A DNA stretch of 42,060 nucleotides, taken from positions 1-42,060 of the forward strand of contig NZ_JAUNLM010000016.1 in the NCBI RefSeq assembly GCF_030532265.1, given 5' to 3'. Shown piece after piece: positions 8,407-16,897 of this stretch. The stretch comes from Clostridium sp. Its GTDB lineage: Bacteria; Bacillota; Clostridia; Clostridiales; Clostridiaceae. Position 1 is the first letter of the stretch; each line of letters opens with the position of its first letter. The notes under the pieces are model-generated. The model was given only the letters and a program-made list of their open reading frames with translations. It was not told the origin of the DNA and ran no database searches. The translations under genes were made by a program, and so were the position numbers.

Positions 8407-9570
8407 TTGAAAAAATTATTTAACAATTTAATTTTTAAGCTTCTTTTAGGAGTTGTCATAGGTATTATAATTGGTAATATCGCCTCTACTTCAGTAATTG
8501 GTGTAATAGTTACCATAAAATATATACTAGGACAAATTATATTTTTCTCAGTTCCATTAATAATTTTAGGATTTATTACTCCATCTATTGCAAAACTTAG
8601 AGAAAATGCAGGTAAACTTGTAATGTATACAGTTCTTATTGCTTACCTTTCATCAGTGTTTGCAGCACTTTTATCTATGATTGCTGGATATAATTTAATT
8701 CCTAAGCTTTCAATAGCTTCAAATGCATCTGGTCTAAAAAAACTTCCAGATTTATTATTTAAGCTAGATATACCACCTATTATGAGTGTTATGAGCGCCT
8801 TAGCTTTAGCATTACTTTTAGGATTAGCTACTGGTTGGACAAAATCAGATTTATTTGAAAAACTATTAGATCAATTTCAAAATATTATATTAAGCATTGT
8901 AAATAAAGTAATTATACCAATACTTCCATTTTTTATAGCAACAAATTTTGCTGCTTTAACATATGAAGGTGGAATAAAAACTCAATTACCAATTTTCTTT
9001 GTTGTAATTTTAATAGTTTTATTTGGACACTTTATTTGGCTTTCTGTTTTATACATAATAGGAGGAATTATTTCAAAAGAAAATCCTTGGGAAGTTGTTA
9101 AATATTATGGACCTGCATATCTTACAGCTGTTGGTACTATGTCCAGTGCAGCTACATTACCAGTGGCCTTAGAGTGTGCTAGAAAATCCAAATCACTTAG
9201 AGAAGATATAGTTGATTTCGCAATACCACTTTGTTCTAATATACATTTATGTGGTTCTGTTCTTACTGAAGTTTTCTTTTTAATGACAGTATCACAAATA
9301 TTATATGGAAAACTTCCTAGTCTTCCAACAATGATATTATTTATATTTTTACTTGGAATTTTTGCAATAGGTGCACCTGGTGTTCCAGGAGGAACTGTTA
9401 TGGCATCATTAGGATTAATTATAAGTATATTAGCTTTTGATGAGGCTGGAACTGCTCTTATTTTGACTATATTTGCACTTCAAGATAGTTTTGGAACAGC
9501 TTGTAATGTTACAGGAGATGGGGCAATTGCTCTTATGCTTACAGGTATCGCTAAAAAGAAAAATTTATAA
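8407..9570 (+). CDS. Dicarboxylate/amino acid:cation symporter, T-box regulated
   Basis: Secondary transporter of the DAACS (GltP/SstT-like) family that imports an amino acid or dicarboxylate with Na+ or H+. The 387 residues form multiple membrane segments and carry the family re-entrant-loop serine motif SSAATLP at 246-252 and the NVTGDGAIA region at 367-375, which corresponds to the family's NMTGD-type substrate/cation site. GAPGVPGGT (322-330) forms the second loop. The start is TTG 8407 with AGGGGGA 6 bases upstream. The T-box leader indicates that expression rises when one aminoacyl-tRNA is scarce, so this is an amino acid importer, perhaps for Phe or aromatic residues if the specifier reading holds. 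That would be unusual for classical GltP members but fits divergent Firmicute members. Confidence 0.9.
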   Translation: MKKLFNNLIFKLLLGVVIGIIIGNIASTSVIGVIVTIKYILGQIIFFSVPLIILGFITPSIAKLRENAGKLVMYTVLIAYLSSVFAALLSMIAGYNLIPKLSIASNASGLKKLPDLLFKLDIPPIMSVMSALALALLLGLATGWTKSDLFEKLLDQFQNIILSIVNKVIIPILPFFIATNFAALTYEGGIKTQLPIFFVVILIVLFGHFIWLSVLYIIGGIISKENPWEVVKYYGPAYLTAVGTMSSAATLPVALECARKSKSLREDIVDFAIPLCSNIHLCGSVLTEVFFLMTVSQILYGKLPSLPTMILFIFLLGIFAIGAPGVPGGTVMASLGLIISILAFDEAGTALILTIFALQDSFGTACNVTGDGAIALMLTGIAKKKNL

Positions 9571-9640
9571 TTTTAAAACTTTAAAGTATAAATTTATTTA
9601 AATTATATTTAAATAAAAATAAACTAATAGAATATTATAT

Positions 9641-9689
9641 AGATATAGGATAATTAGTATAAATTATTATAAATCCTATATCTATTTTT
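9641..9689 (+). terminator. Terminator after the symporter
   Basis: An 11-bp perfect inverted repeat, AGATATAGGAT (9641-9651) with ATCCTATATCT (9673-9683), is separated by 21 AT-rich bases and followed by ATTTTTA. The loop is long but can itself fold. It lies between convergent genes. Confidence 0.62.
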
Positions 9690-9782
9690 AATTTCTATCA
9701 GTTTACTTTTTTAAAAGTTATTAAAATTTTTTTACTTTATATTTATTGTATTTTCAAAATAATATAACCATAAATATAATCT

Positions 9783-11549
9783 CTATGTCATACTTTTTAT
9801 TAAATTTATTATTTCTTCTCCATATTTTAAAAGTTTTTTTTCACCCATACCTCTAACTTTCATAAGTTCATCTTTATCTTCTGGCTTTTTATTTGCAAGC
9901 TCTATAAGGGTAGAATCTGAAAATATTATATAAGGTCTAATATTCTCTTTTACTGCTTTAATTCTTCTCCATGATTTTAAAGCATTATATAGTTCCTTAT
10001 TTAATATCTTTTCACTATCTTTTTCAATTTTCATAAAAACTTTTTCTTCTGACTTTAATACTTTAATTGATTTATTATTTAATATAAGCATAGAATATGT
10101 TCCTGGCTTTAAATTTACATATCCAAATTGTATTAAACCTTTTATTATTTCTCTTATAAATTTATTACTATATTCTTTCATAAGTCCAAAAGTTGTAATA
10201 CTATCTAATTTATTTTGTATTATTTTTGGTCCCTTTATTCCCCTTAATATATCAACTAAAACAGATATTCCAAATTTTTCTCTTGTTCTAAATATAGTTG
10301 ATAAAATAATTTGACTTTCTCTTGTAAAATCCTGAATTTCATCGCTATTTATGCAATTTGTGCAATTATTACAAAAATCGTTAATATATTTATTATCAAA
10401 ATACTTTAGTATAAATTCTCTATAACATCCCTCATATTCAGCATAATTAACTATAGATTGTAGTTTTCTAAGAGCTACTTCACGTCTATCAATTACACTA
10501 CTTTTATTTATTAGAAACTCAACTCGCCTTATATCTTCTCTTGAATAAAAAAGATAGCAATCACATTCTTCTCCATCTCTTCCCCCTCTTCCAATCTCTT
10601 GATAATAGCTTTCTAAATTTTTAGGCAATGTTACATGAACTATATATCTTACATTGGATTTATCAATTCCCATTCCAAAAGCATTAGTTGCAATCATTAC
10701 TAACTTTCTTTCATACAGAAAATCTTCTTGTGACTCATGCTTTAATTCATCAGACATTCCTGCATGATATTTTAAAACACTATATCCTAAATCTTTAAGA
10801 TTTTCATATATAATTTCCACTTCTTTTCTTGAATTACAATATACTATTCCTGATTCATCTTCATGACTCTTTATTATACTTTTAAGTTCTTCTTCTTTAT
10901 AAGCTTCCTTAAGTATATGTATATTTAAATTACTTCTATTTATATCTCCTAAGTATATGTAAGGTTTTTTTAATCCTAAAAGTCTTATTGAATCTTTTCT
11001 AACTTCATCTGTTGCTGTAGCTGTAAATGCAGAAACAACTGGTTTACTTTTTAAATTATCACAAAATTTATTTATATATCTATAACTCCGTCTAAAATCA
11101 TGTCCCCATTCTGAAACACAATGTGCTTCATCTATAGCAACTTGAGATATATTTAAATCATTCATCATATTTTTAAAATAATTTGACTCTAGTCTTTCTG
11201 GCGATATATATATAATCTTATAAAGACCTAATGAACAATCTTTAAGTATCTCTTTTATTTCATCATTATTTAATGTGCTATTTATATAAACTCCATTTAT
11301 GCCTATTTCTTTTAAATTATCCACTTGATCTTTCATAAGTGAAATTAAAGGGGATATTACAATAGTAATTCCTTCAAATAATATTGCTGGAATCTGATAA
11401 CATATAGATTTACCACCACCTGTTGGCATAAGACAAAAAACATCTCTCTTATTTAATATAGTATTTATTATTTCAAGTTGCCCTTCTCTAAATGTTTTAT
11501 ATCCATAGAACTTATATAAAGCATGATAAACCTTCTCTAAATTATTCAT
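9783..11549 (-). CDS. recQ: ATP-dependent DNA helicase RecQ
   Basis: 3'-5' DNA helicase of the RecQ family acting in recombination and repair. The 588 residues have the helicase core with Walker A PTGGGKS at 42-48, DEAH at 140-143 and the aromatic-rich loop following it, and the motif VI region QEIGRGGRDG. A four-cysteine RecQ-Ct zinc site (C-x~18-C-x2-C-x2-C, near residue 375-395), a winged-helix region and a C-terminal HRDC domain (about 510-588) follow. All modules are present and length is normal. ATG 11549 follows GAGGAGG. It stands alone between a convergent transporter and a divergent SdpI-family gene. Confidence 0.97.
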   Translation of the reverse strand: MNNLEKVYHALYKFYGYKTFREGQLEIINTILNKRDVFCLMPTGGGKSICYQIPAILFEGITIVISPLISLMKDQVDNLKEIGINGVYINSTLNNDEIKEILKDCSLGLYKIIYISPERLESNYFKNMMNDLNISQVAIDEAHCVSEWGHDFRRSYRYINKFCDNLKSKPVVSAFTATATDEVRKDSIRLLGLKKPYIYLGDINRSNLNIHILKEAYKEEELKSIIKSHEDESGIVYCNSRKEVEIIYENLKDLGYSVLKYHAGMSDELKHESQEDFLYERKLVMIATNAFGMGIDKSNVRYIVHVTLPKNLESYYQEIGRGGRDGEECDCYLFYSREDIRRVEFLINKSSVIDRREVALRKLQSIVNYAEYEGCYREFILKYFDNKYINDFCNNCTNCINSDEIQDFTRESQIILSTIFRTREKFGISVLVDILRGIKGPKIIQNKLDSITTFGLMKEYSNKFIREIIKGLIQFGYVNLKPGTYSMLILNNKSIKVLKSEEKVFMKIEKDSEKILNKELYNALKSWRRIKAVKENIRPYIIFSDSTLIELANKKPEDKDELMKVRGMGEKKLLKYGEEIINLIKSMT

Positions 11550-11732
11550 TTTAGTCTATCCTCCTCATATATTTCATATAATTAGTTATACCATCTTACT
11601 TTAACAAATTCCACTTAAATATAATATTATTTTTACAAATTTAGTTAATTAAATTAACCATATGATAACATTTACATGATATAATATATATATAAATAAA
11701 AAACATTTCTCGTACTAAAAGGAGGAGATTTT

Positions 11733-12092
11733 ATGAGTCCATTAAGTCATTTCGTTGATTTTTTATTACCAGTTGCAATGATAATCTTCGGGGTATTATT
11801 TGCTATCAATCCCCCAAGTGATATAAATGAAAATTATGGCTTTAGAACAAAGCGCTCTATGAAATCTAAAGAAGCTTGGAGATTTGCAAATACTCAATTA
11901 GGTAAACTCTGGATTATTCTTGGTATTGTTTCAATTATTTTTATTGGTATAATTAAATCAACATTAAATCTTACAGATGATTTAGTATCAATGATTGGTT
12001 TATTTGGAACATTATTCTCTATATTTATATCACTTGGTATTGTTGAAGAAGAATTAAAATTAAATTTTGATAAAAAAAATAAACTTAAATAA
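11733..12092 (+). CDS. SdpI family membrane protein
   Basis: A 119-residue integral membrane protein with three hydrophobic segments (about 8-24, 58-76 and 84-103). The conserved SdpI/YhfL-type motif lies between the first two: NYGFRTKRSMKSKEAW-x3-AN (residues 34-53). Bacillus SdpI is the immunity protein and signal sensor for the SdpC toxin, but most short homologues like this one have no known role and no toxin gene is next to it. ATG 11733 follows AAAGGAGGAG. A TATAAT at 11680-11685 could be its -10. A strong terminator follows the stop. Confidence 0.82.
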   Translation: MSPLSHFVDFLLPVAMIIFGVLFAINPPSDINENYGFRTKRSMKSKEAWRFANTQLGKLWIILGIVSIIFIGIIKSTLNLTDDLVSMIGLFGTLFSIFISLGIVEEELKLNFDKKNKLK

Positions 12093-12096
12093 ATTT

Positions 12097-12125
12097 AAAG
12101 TGGCGAAATATTTCGCCACTTTTTG
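12097..12125 (+). terminator. Bidirectional terminator between SdpI-like gene and sensor kinase
   Basis: A perfect 12-bp stem AAAGTGGCGAAA (12097-12108) with TTTCGCCACTTT (12111-12122) around a very short loop, then TTTTT to 12125 on the plus strand. It can serve both convergent genes; the plus-strand T tract is the better one. Confidence 0.82.
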
Positions 12126-12128
12126 TAT

Positions 12129-13052
12129 TTATACAATCTTCCATTTTATAATTATAGAAATTATACTTAAATCTTCATCTTTTTCAGCCCATATCTCATG
12201 TCCTTGTTTTTCAACTAAAATTTTAGTTATAGCAAGCCCAAGTCCAGTATTTTGTCCTGTTCTCATTCTATCAACAGTAAAAAATCTCTCAAAAATTCTA
12301 TCTACATCTATTTCTTCTATTTCATCTGTTCTATTAGAAAATTTAGTTATTATATAATCATTTTCTTTTTTTAATGATATGCTTACACAGTCTTTTGCAT
12401 ATTTTAATATATTATTAATTAAATTTGTAAATATTCTATTTATAGCTTTTTTATCGCCATATACTTTGTATGAGTTTTCATCTATATCTATACTAGGTTC
12501 TATTCCCTTACTTGATATTTCTTCATAAAAGGCTGCTATTATTTCACACAATATATTGTTTAAATTAACTTTTTCTATATCTAAGTCATACTCATTAGCT
12601 TGAAGTCTTGATAAATCATAAAAACTTGATATTAAGTTTTTAAGAACTATAGACCTTTTTTCTATTATATTTAAATATTCTTCTTTTACATCCTTATCAA
12701 TACTTTCATCTTTAAGTAACTGAACATATCCAATAATTGATGTTAATGGCGTTCTTAAATCATGTGATATATTTGCTATAGCCTGCCTAAGTTCTAAATC
12801 CATACATCTATATTTTTCTTCTGTCTCTTTTCTTAAAATTATACTTTTATTTATTTCTATTATTAATTTTTCAATTTCTATACTAGGATATTTAATCTTA
12901 AGTAATTCATTTGTTTTTCTATTATTTAATTTTTCAACATCAAACCTTAGCGCTTTTATATTTCTTATTAGTAAAATTAAAAATATTATTAAAATAATAA
13001 TTATAAATAATAAGAATACTATTATTATTCCTTGCAAATTAATCACCAACAT
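12129..13052 (-). CDS. Sensor histidine kinase
   Basis: Membrane-bound two-component sensor. Residues 8-30 form one long membrane segment with almost no external loop, followed by a linker coiled coil. Next are a dimerisation/phosphoacceptor domain with the H-box ISHDLRTPL (phospho-His H97) and a HATPase domain with the N-box (NRIFTNLINN) and GLGLAI G-box near the C-terminus. The 307-residue length is usual for short VanS/BcrS-like kinases. It is the last gene of the cluster response regulator > ABC ATPase > ABC permease > kinase, with 13 bases to the permease. The lack of an extracellular sensor suggests that it senses within the membrane or through the ABC transporter. The ribosome site before ATG 13052 is weak, so the start is less sure. 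Confidence 0.93.
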   Translation of the reverse strand: MLVINLQGIIIVFLLFIIIILIIFLILLIRNIKALRFDVEKLNNRKTNELLKIKYPSIEIEKLIIEINKSIILRKETEEKYRCMDLELRQAIANISHDLRTPLTSIIGYVQLLKDESIDKDVKEEYLNIIEKRSIVLKNLISSFYDLSRLQANEYDLDIEKVNLNNILCEIIAAFYEEISSKGIEPSIDIDENSYKVYGDKKAINRIFTNLINNILKYAKDCVSISLKKENDYIITKFSNRTDEIEEIDVDRIFERFFTVDRMRTGQNTGLGLAITKILVEKQGHEIWAEKDEDLSIISIIIKWKIV

Positions 13053-13065
13053 CTATTTTCATAAT

Positions 13066-13803
13066 TTATTTTATTTCCTGTCTATTAAATATAAATATTC
13101 CTATTGAAGTAAATATCACTGTATATATAATTCCACCTAAAACAGAAAATAATAAAGTTATATTACTTGTATTTATTGAGCCTACATTAGATAATAATGT
13201 AGTTAGCAAAATATTATTAAGAATATTAAACTTTTTCCATACAAAAGTCTCCATAATCCAAACTATACCACCTATATTTCCAATAACTAAATAATATATT
13301 AAATAAATTATTCCTCTTTTTATAGTTATAGCTAATAAATTTGCAATGGAAATTCCAGCTATATATAAAGGTATTGAACACAAAAATCTATTTATAATGT
13401 TGCTTAGCAAACTTATAGACATTCCATCAGATGGCAAAAACATTAATGCTATAATTAATGCTATTATACAAATAATCATACATATGAAAGCTAATATTAT
13501 TTGAGCTATAAATTTTCCTAAATATATTTCAGTTCTAGTTAAATTTGACACTATAATATTTTTATATGTACCTTCTCTATAATCATCTAAAAAAACAACT
13601 GCAAATACCATAACAATCATAAGAATAAAATTAAAGGTCATTCCAAAGCTTCCTATAATAATTTCTCTTGTTATACCTTGACCATCAAAAAAATCAATTC
13701 CTAACATCATTAAAGCAATCAATCCTATAAGTGCAATAAGTAACTTATATATAAATGATCTTTTACTATACTTATAAAGCTCTGCTTTAACTAGATTAAG
13801 CAT
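13066..13803 (-). CDS. ABC-2 type permease
   Basis: Membrane subunit of the ABC exporter encoded with the upstream ATPase. The 245 residues contain about six hydrophobic segments (near 14-36, 54-72, 100-122, 140-158, 170-188 and 215-238) and a cytoplasmic N-terminus LVKAELYKYSKRSF typical of ABC-2 permeases such as BcrB or lantibiotic-immunity permeases. The frame begins five codons earlier at a TTG, but GGAGGTGAT lies within that extension and positions ATG 13803. This start overlaps the ATPase stop by 8 bases, so translation is coupled. Substrate unknown; the neighbourhood suggests antimicrobial peptide or cell-wall-antibiotic export/immunity. Confidence 0.87.
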   Translation of the reverse strand: MLNLVKAELYKYSKRSFIYKLLIALIGLIALMMLGIDFFDGQGITREIIIGSFGMTFNFILMIVMVFAVVFLDDYREGTYKNIIVSNLTRTEIYLGKFIAQIILAFICMIICIIALIIALMFLPSDGMSISLLSNIINRFLCSIPLYIAGISIANLLAITIKRGIIYLIYYLVIGNIGGIVWIMETFVWKKFNILNNILLTTLLSNVGSINTSNITLLFSVLGGIIYTVIFTSIGIFIFNRQEIK

Positions 13804-14716
13804 TTTTATCACCTCCAACTAATTGTAAAAAATAATCTTCTAAATTACTTCCAATCCTTTGGAGTTGATATACCTTTATACCTTCTTTTACTAACATAGA
13901 ATTAACTATATAAGGTTCATTTATAAAATCATAAATTCTTAAATTATTTCCATTTAATACATCATAAGATTTACAGCCTAATTTTTCTAATACAACTGAT
14001 GCCTTTTCAGAGTCGTCCACTTTTATAGATATATGATGTCTACATTTTTCCTCTAATTCTTCCGCTGATAATTCTTCTATAAGTACTCCATTATCTATAA
14101 ATCCATAACATGTTGCAAGTTGAGAAAGTTCACTTAATATATGGCTTGAAATTAAAATAGTAGTTCTTTTTACTCTATTAAGTTCTATTAAAATATCTCT
14201 AATTTCTTTAATTCCCATTGGATCTAATCCATTTATTGGTTCATCTAATATTAAAAAATCTGGATTACCAAGTATTGCAAGAGCTAAACCTAATCTCTGC
14301 TTCATACCAAGAGAAAAATCTCTAAACTTTTTATTTCCTGTTTTATCAAGGCCAACAATTTTTAATGTCTTATCAACTGAATCCTTCTCTACAATTCCCT
14401 TTTGAATTCTATAATATTCTAAATTATCTTTAGCACTTAATTTTGGAAAAAACATTGGAGTTTCTATTATTGCCCCAATTCTCGAGTGTTCTTTTATTCT
14501 TTCTTTTTTATTTACTTTTCCAAATAACTCTATTTCACCTGATGTTTCATCTGTTAATGATGTAATCATCTTAATTATGGTTGTTTTTCCGGCACCATTT
14601 CTACCTACTAAACCATAAATATCTCCTTCTTTTATAGTCATATTAATATTATTTACTGCAAATTTATTTATATATTTCTTTGTTACATTTCTTGTAATAA
14701 CTATATTTTCTCTCAA
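13796..14716 (-). CDS. ABC transporter ATPase (BcrA/lantibiotic-immunity type)
   Basis: Cytoplasmic ATP-binding subunit that powers the neighbouring permease. The 306 residues include Walker A GRNGAGKTT (38-46), the ABC signature SLGMKQR (135-141), Walker B LILDEP (155-160) and a C-terminal extension of about 90 residues of the type found in BcrA-like ATPases. The start is TTG 14716 behind AAGGTG. It sits 109 bases after the response regulator, the widest gap in the cluster, with a dyad at 14791-14805 that may mark a regulated internal promoter. Overlaps the permease start by 8 bases. Confidence 0.95.
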   Translation of the reverse strand: MRENIVITRNVTKKYINKFAVNNINMTIKEGDIYGLVGRNGAGKTTIIKMITSLTDETSGEIELFGKVNKKERIKEHSRIGAIIETPMFFPKLSAKDNLEYYRIQKGIVEKDSVDKTLKIVGLDKTGNKKFRDFSLGMKQRLGLALAILGNPDFLILDEPINGLDPMGIKEIRDILIELNRVKRTTILISSHILSELSQLATCYGFIDNGVLIEELSAEELEEKCRHHISIKVDDSEKASVVLEKLGCKSYDVLNGNNLRIYDFINEPYIVNSMLVKEGIKVYQLQRIGSNLEDYFLQLVGGDKNA

Positions 14717-14790
14717 AATTTTTTCACCTTCTTATTAATGTTTATATATAGAGTCTAATGTAAATTTTAAAAGATATATTAAATTAAACA

Positions 14791-14805
14791 TTAAGAAAGT
14801 CTTAA
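14791..14805. promoter_or_regulatory. Dyad TTAAGA-N3-TCTTAA upstream of the ABC genes
   Basis: A perfect 6+3+6 inverted repeat lies in the 109-base gap between the response regulator and the ABC ATPase, about 75 bases before the ATPase start. Its position fits an operator for the cluster's own regulator, but OmpR-type proteins more often bind direct repeats and short AT-rich dyads arise by chance in such DNA. Confidence 0.3.
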
Positions 14806-14825
14806 TTAAATATTATTAGCATGTA

Positions 14826-15527
14826 TTATTGTAACTTAAATCCAATTCCCCATATTGTTTTTATATAATCATTTTCTTTATCTATCTTATTTATTTTAGA
14901 ACGTATATTACTTATATGTACATTTATAGTATTATCATCACCTAAAAATTCTTCATTCCATACTGATTCAAAAAGATTTGCCTTTGTAAACACTTTATTA
15001 GGATTTTCTAATAATAATTTTAATATTGATAATTCCTTTGCTGTTAAAGGTATTAACTCACCCTTAACTTTAACTTCTAATTTTTCCTTATCTAATTCAA
15101 TTTCCTTATATCTTAAAACAACTTCTTCTTCAAACTTTTCTTGTGGAAATTTTTTGTACCTTCTAAGTTGAGCTTCAAGTCTTGCAAGTAATTCTTCTAT
15201 ATTAAATGGTTTTGATATAAAATCATCTGCACCTATTTTTAATGCATTTACCTTATCTATTTGTGACGTCTTAGCTGATATAACTATAATAGGCATAAAT
15301 TTTTCTTCTCTTATTTTTTTTATTATATCTTCTCCGCTTATTCCAGGTAACATTAAATCTATAAGCACAGCATCATAATCATAAAGTTCTATGCATAATC
15401 TTCCTTCACTGCCTGAAAAAGCTTGAGTAACATTATATCCTTCTTTAGTTAAAATTCTATATATTAATCCATTTATATCTTGATCATCTTCAATTATTAA
15501 AATTCTTTCTTCCCCTATGTTTTTCAT
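14826..15527 (-). CDS. OmpR/PhoB family response regulator
   Basis: DNA-binding partner of the sensor kinase three genes downstream. The 233 residues have a receiver domain with acidic pocket E13-D14-D15, phospho-acceptor D57 (in LIDLMLPG) and conserved K106 (DFISKPF). A winged-helix output domain (about 135-233) ends in the usual TIWGIGFKL motif. ATG 15527 is preceded by GAGGGATAAG. It likely activates the ABC genes when the kinase is stimulated. The 169-residue exported protein lies 34 bases upstream and may be cotranscribed. Confidence 0.96.
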   Translation of the reverse strand: MKNIGEERILIIEDDQDINGLIYRILTKEGYNVTQAFSGSEGRLCIELYDYDAVLIDLMLPGISGEDIIKKIREEKFMPIIVISAKTSQIDKVNALKIGADDFISKPFNIEELLARLEAQLRRYKKFPQEKFEEEVVLRYKEIELDKEKLEVKVKGELIPLTAKELSILKLLLENPNKVFTKANLFESVWNEEFLGDDNTINVHISNIRSKINKIDKENDYIKTIWGIGFKLQ

Positions 15528-15561
15528 CTTATCCCTCTTCTTTCAACCTTTTTATAAATAA

Positions 15562-16071
15562 TTATAAACTTTTAAAAAAGACCTTTCTTATATTATAAAT
15601 TATAATAATTATAATTATAACTACCAAATAATTAAATATTAAACTTAAGTTATAACTGTGCCACAATACTGTGTCCATAATTCTTATATGTTTTCCAATT
15701 GGATACCAATCATAAACATTTAATGTTAAAGTATCAATATTATTTATATCATCAACAAAACTGCCCTTAACTAAAAAATCTACATACTTAGGTTTACCTA
15801 AATTAAATGTAGATAATTCTTTATATGGAGTATTTCCAATGGCATTAACTTCTGAATAATTTATATCATTTAAATTATTTACACTTGCATATGCTTTTAT
15901 ATAAGAAGAACCTTTTATAACTAATGGTTCCTCTTTATTTATATTGTATTGAACTATTAAATTAACTCCATTTCCATCAAAACATGTATAATCTGCTGCT
16001 TTCTTGTATGGTAAATATGGTATGCCAAATAAAATTATTAATAAAGCTATATTTATTATAATTTTTTTCAC
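15562..16071 (-). CDS. Membrane-anchored extracytoplasmic protein, unknown function
   Basis: A 169-residue protein with an N-terminal membrane/signal segment (about 4-22), an extracytoplasmic domain of about 110 residues and a very hydrophobic C-terminal segment (VVIIIIIII, near 148-160) with a basic tail. It would therefore be anchored at both ends with its middle outside. The start is GTG 16071, with AAAGGAGTG just upstream; in-frame upstream ATG and TTG codons overlap that ribosome site. No family is recognised. It is the first gene in front of the response regulator (34-base gap), so it could be a sensory or protective partner of the two-component/ABC cluster. That role is only inferred from position. 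Confidence 0.65.
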   Translation of the reverse strand: MKKIIINIALLIILFGIPYLPYKKAADYTCFDGNGVNLIVQYNINKEEPLVIKGSSYIKAYASVNNLNDINYSEVNAIGNTPYKELSTFNLGKPKYVDFLVKGSFVDDINNIDTLTLNVYDWYPIGKHIRIMDTVLWHSYNLSLIFNYLVVIIIIIIIYNIRKVFFKSL

Positions 16072-16208
16072 TGTAACACTCCTTTGTTTAGTAGTCATTT
16101 GTATAATTATATAAAGTAGCATTAAAATTTATTAATCTTTATAAATTCTATTTACATCTATATCTTATTTAATATTAATCAAAACATTTAAAAACTAATA
16201 TTAATAAT

Positions 16209-16718
16209 TTAAATATTATCTTTTTTGATAACTAATATTTTATTTATTAATGATATTTTCAAGAAGGCATATGCAAAAATTGCTCCAACTATACAGCTTA
16301 AGGAAAATGGTATTACATATAAGAATAATGATGCTTCTTTTCCAAGCAATAAAGATGCTATTGGATATGCAAGCATAGCACCTATGATTCCTGTCCCTAT
16401 AAATTCTCCTATAACTGCAGAAAACATATTTTTAAACCATTTATAAAATAAACCTGCAAATAATGCACCAATCATACTTCCTGGAAAAGCTAACAAACTT
16501 CCAGTTCCTAATATATTCCTAATAAATGATGAAGAAAATGCATTTAAAATTGCAAACCAAGGACCTAAAGTTATTCCTGAAATAACATTTACAAAATGTT
16601 GAATTGGAGATATTTTTGCTCCAAACATAGGTATTGAAAATGTTCCAAAAAGTACAGATATTCCAATAAGCAATCCACTTAATACTAATTTGTAAGTTAA
16701 GTTTTTTTCTTTATTCAT
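16209..16718 (-). CDS. thiW: ThiW, thiamine-precursor ECF transporter S component
   Basis: Substrate-binding membrane subunit of an energy-coupling-factor transporter, believed to import the thiazole precursor hydroxyethylthiazole or a related thiamine precursor. The 169 residues contain about five hydrophobic segments and the characteristic ThiW region HFVNVISGITLGPW (41-54) followed by FIRNILGTGSLLAFPGSM. No ATPase or EcfT gene is adjacent, so it presumably uses the cell's shared ECF module. ATG 16718 follows GGAGGG. A TPP riboswitch and terminator precede it, which strongly supports the thiamine link and predicts repression by thiamine pyrophosphate. Confidence 0.9.
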   Translation of the reverse strand: MNKEKNLTYKLVLSGLLIGISVLFGTFSIPMFGAKISPIQHFVNVISGITLGPWFAILNAFSSSFIRNILGTGSLLAFPGSMIGALFAGLFYKWFKNMFSAVIGEFIGTGIIGAMLAYPIASLLLGKEASLFLYVIPFSLSCIVGAIFAYAFLKISLINKILVIKKDNI

Positions 16719-16732
16719 TATAAAATCCCTCC

Positions 16733-16773
16733 AAAATAAAAATTGAGTATAACCTTAAGGTTATACTCAATTT
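16733..16773 (-). terminator. Riboswitch terminator before thiW
   Basis: A perfect 15-bp inverted repeat (16740-16754 with 16759-16773, loop TTAA) is followed on the minus strand by TTATTTT. It lies between the TPP aptamer and the thiW ribosome site, so ligand binding would end transcription here. Confidence 0.88.
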
Positions 16774-16800
16774 ATTAAATATATTTATATTCATAAATAA

Positions 16801-16890
16801 GCACTCCCTACGTTGGTACTAACCATATCAGGTAATAAGGGTTTAGAAATTTTTAATTTCAATCTCAGCAAAACTTATGGCTCCCCTAGC
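16801..16890 (-). promoter_or_regulatory. TPP riboswitch (THI element)
   Basis: Read on the minus strand, the aptamer shows the classical blocks in order: CTAGGGGAGCC, GCTGAGAT, ACCCTTATTACCTGAT, TGGTTAGTACCA and CGTAGGGAGTG. The first and last blocks close helix P1. It binds thiamine pyrophosphate and switches the downstream terminator. The next gene is thiW. The 3' end of the upstream hypothetical gene is only 8 bases from the aptamer, leaving no room for a separate promoter between them except within that gene; transcription may start inside or read through it. Confidence 0.95.
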
Positions 16891-16897
16891 TTTAAAT

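Noticed and set aside
8289-8516. Minus-strand 75-aa open frame
   Set aside because: It overlaps the T-box, its terminator and the start of the symporter on the other strand, with no ribosome site.
11733-12092. SdpI-like gene as immunity partner of a toxin
   Set aside because: No SdpC-like toxin or maturation gene is present nearby, and short SdpI-family proteins are common without such partners.
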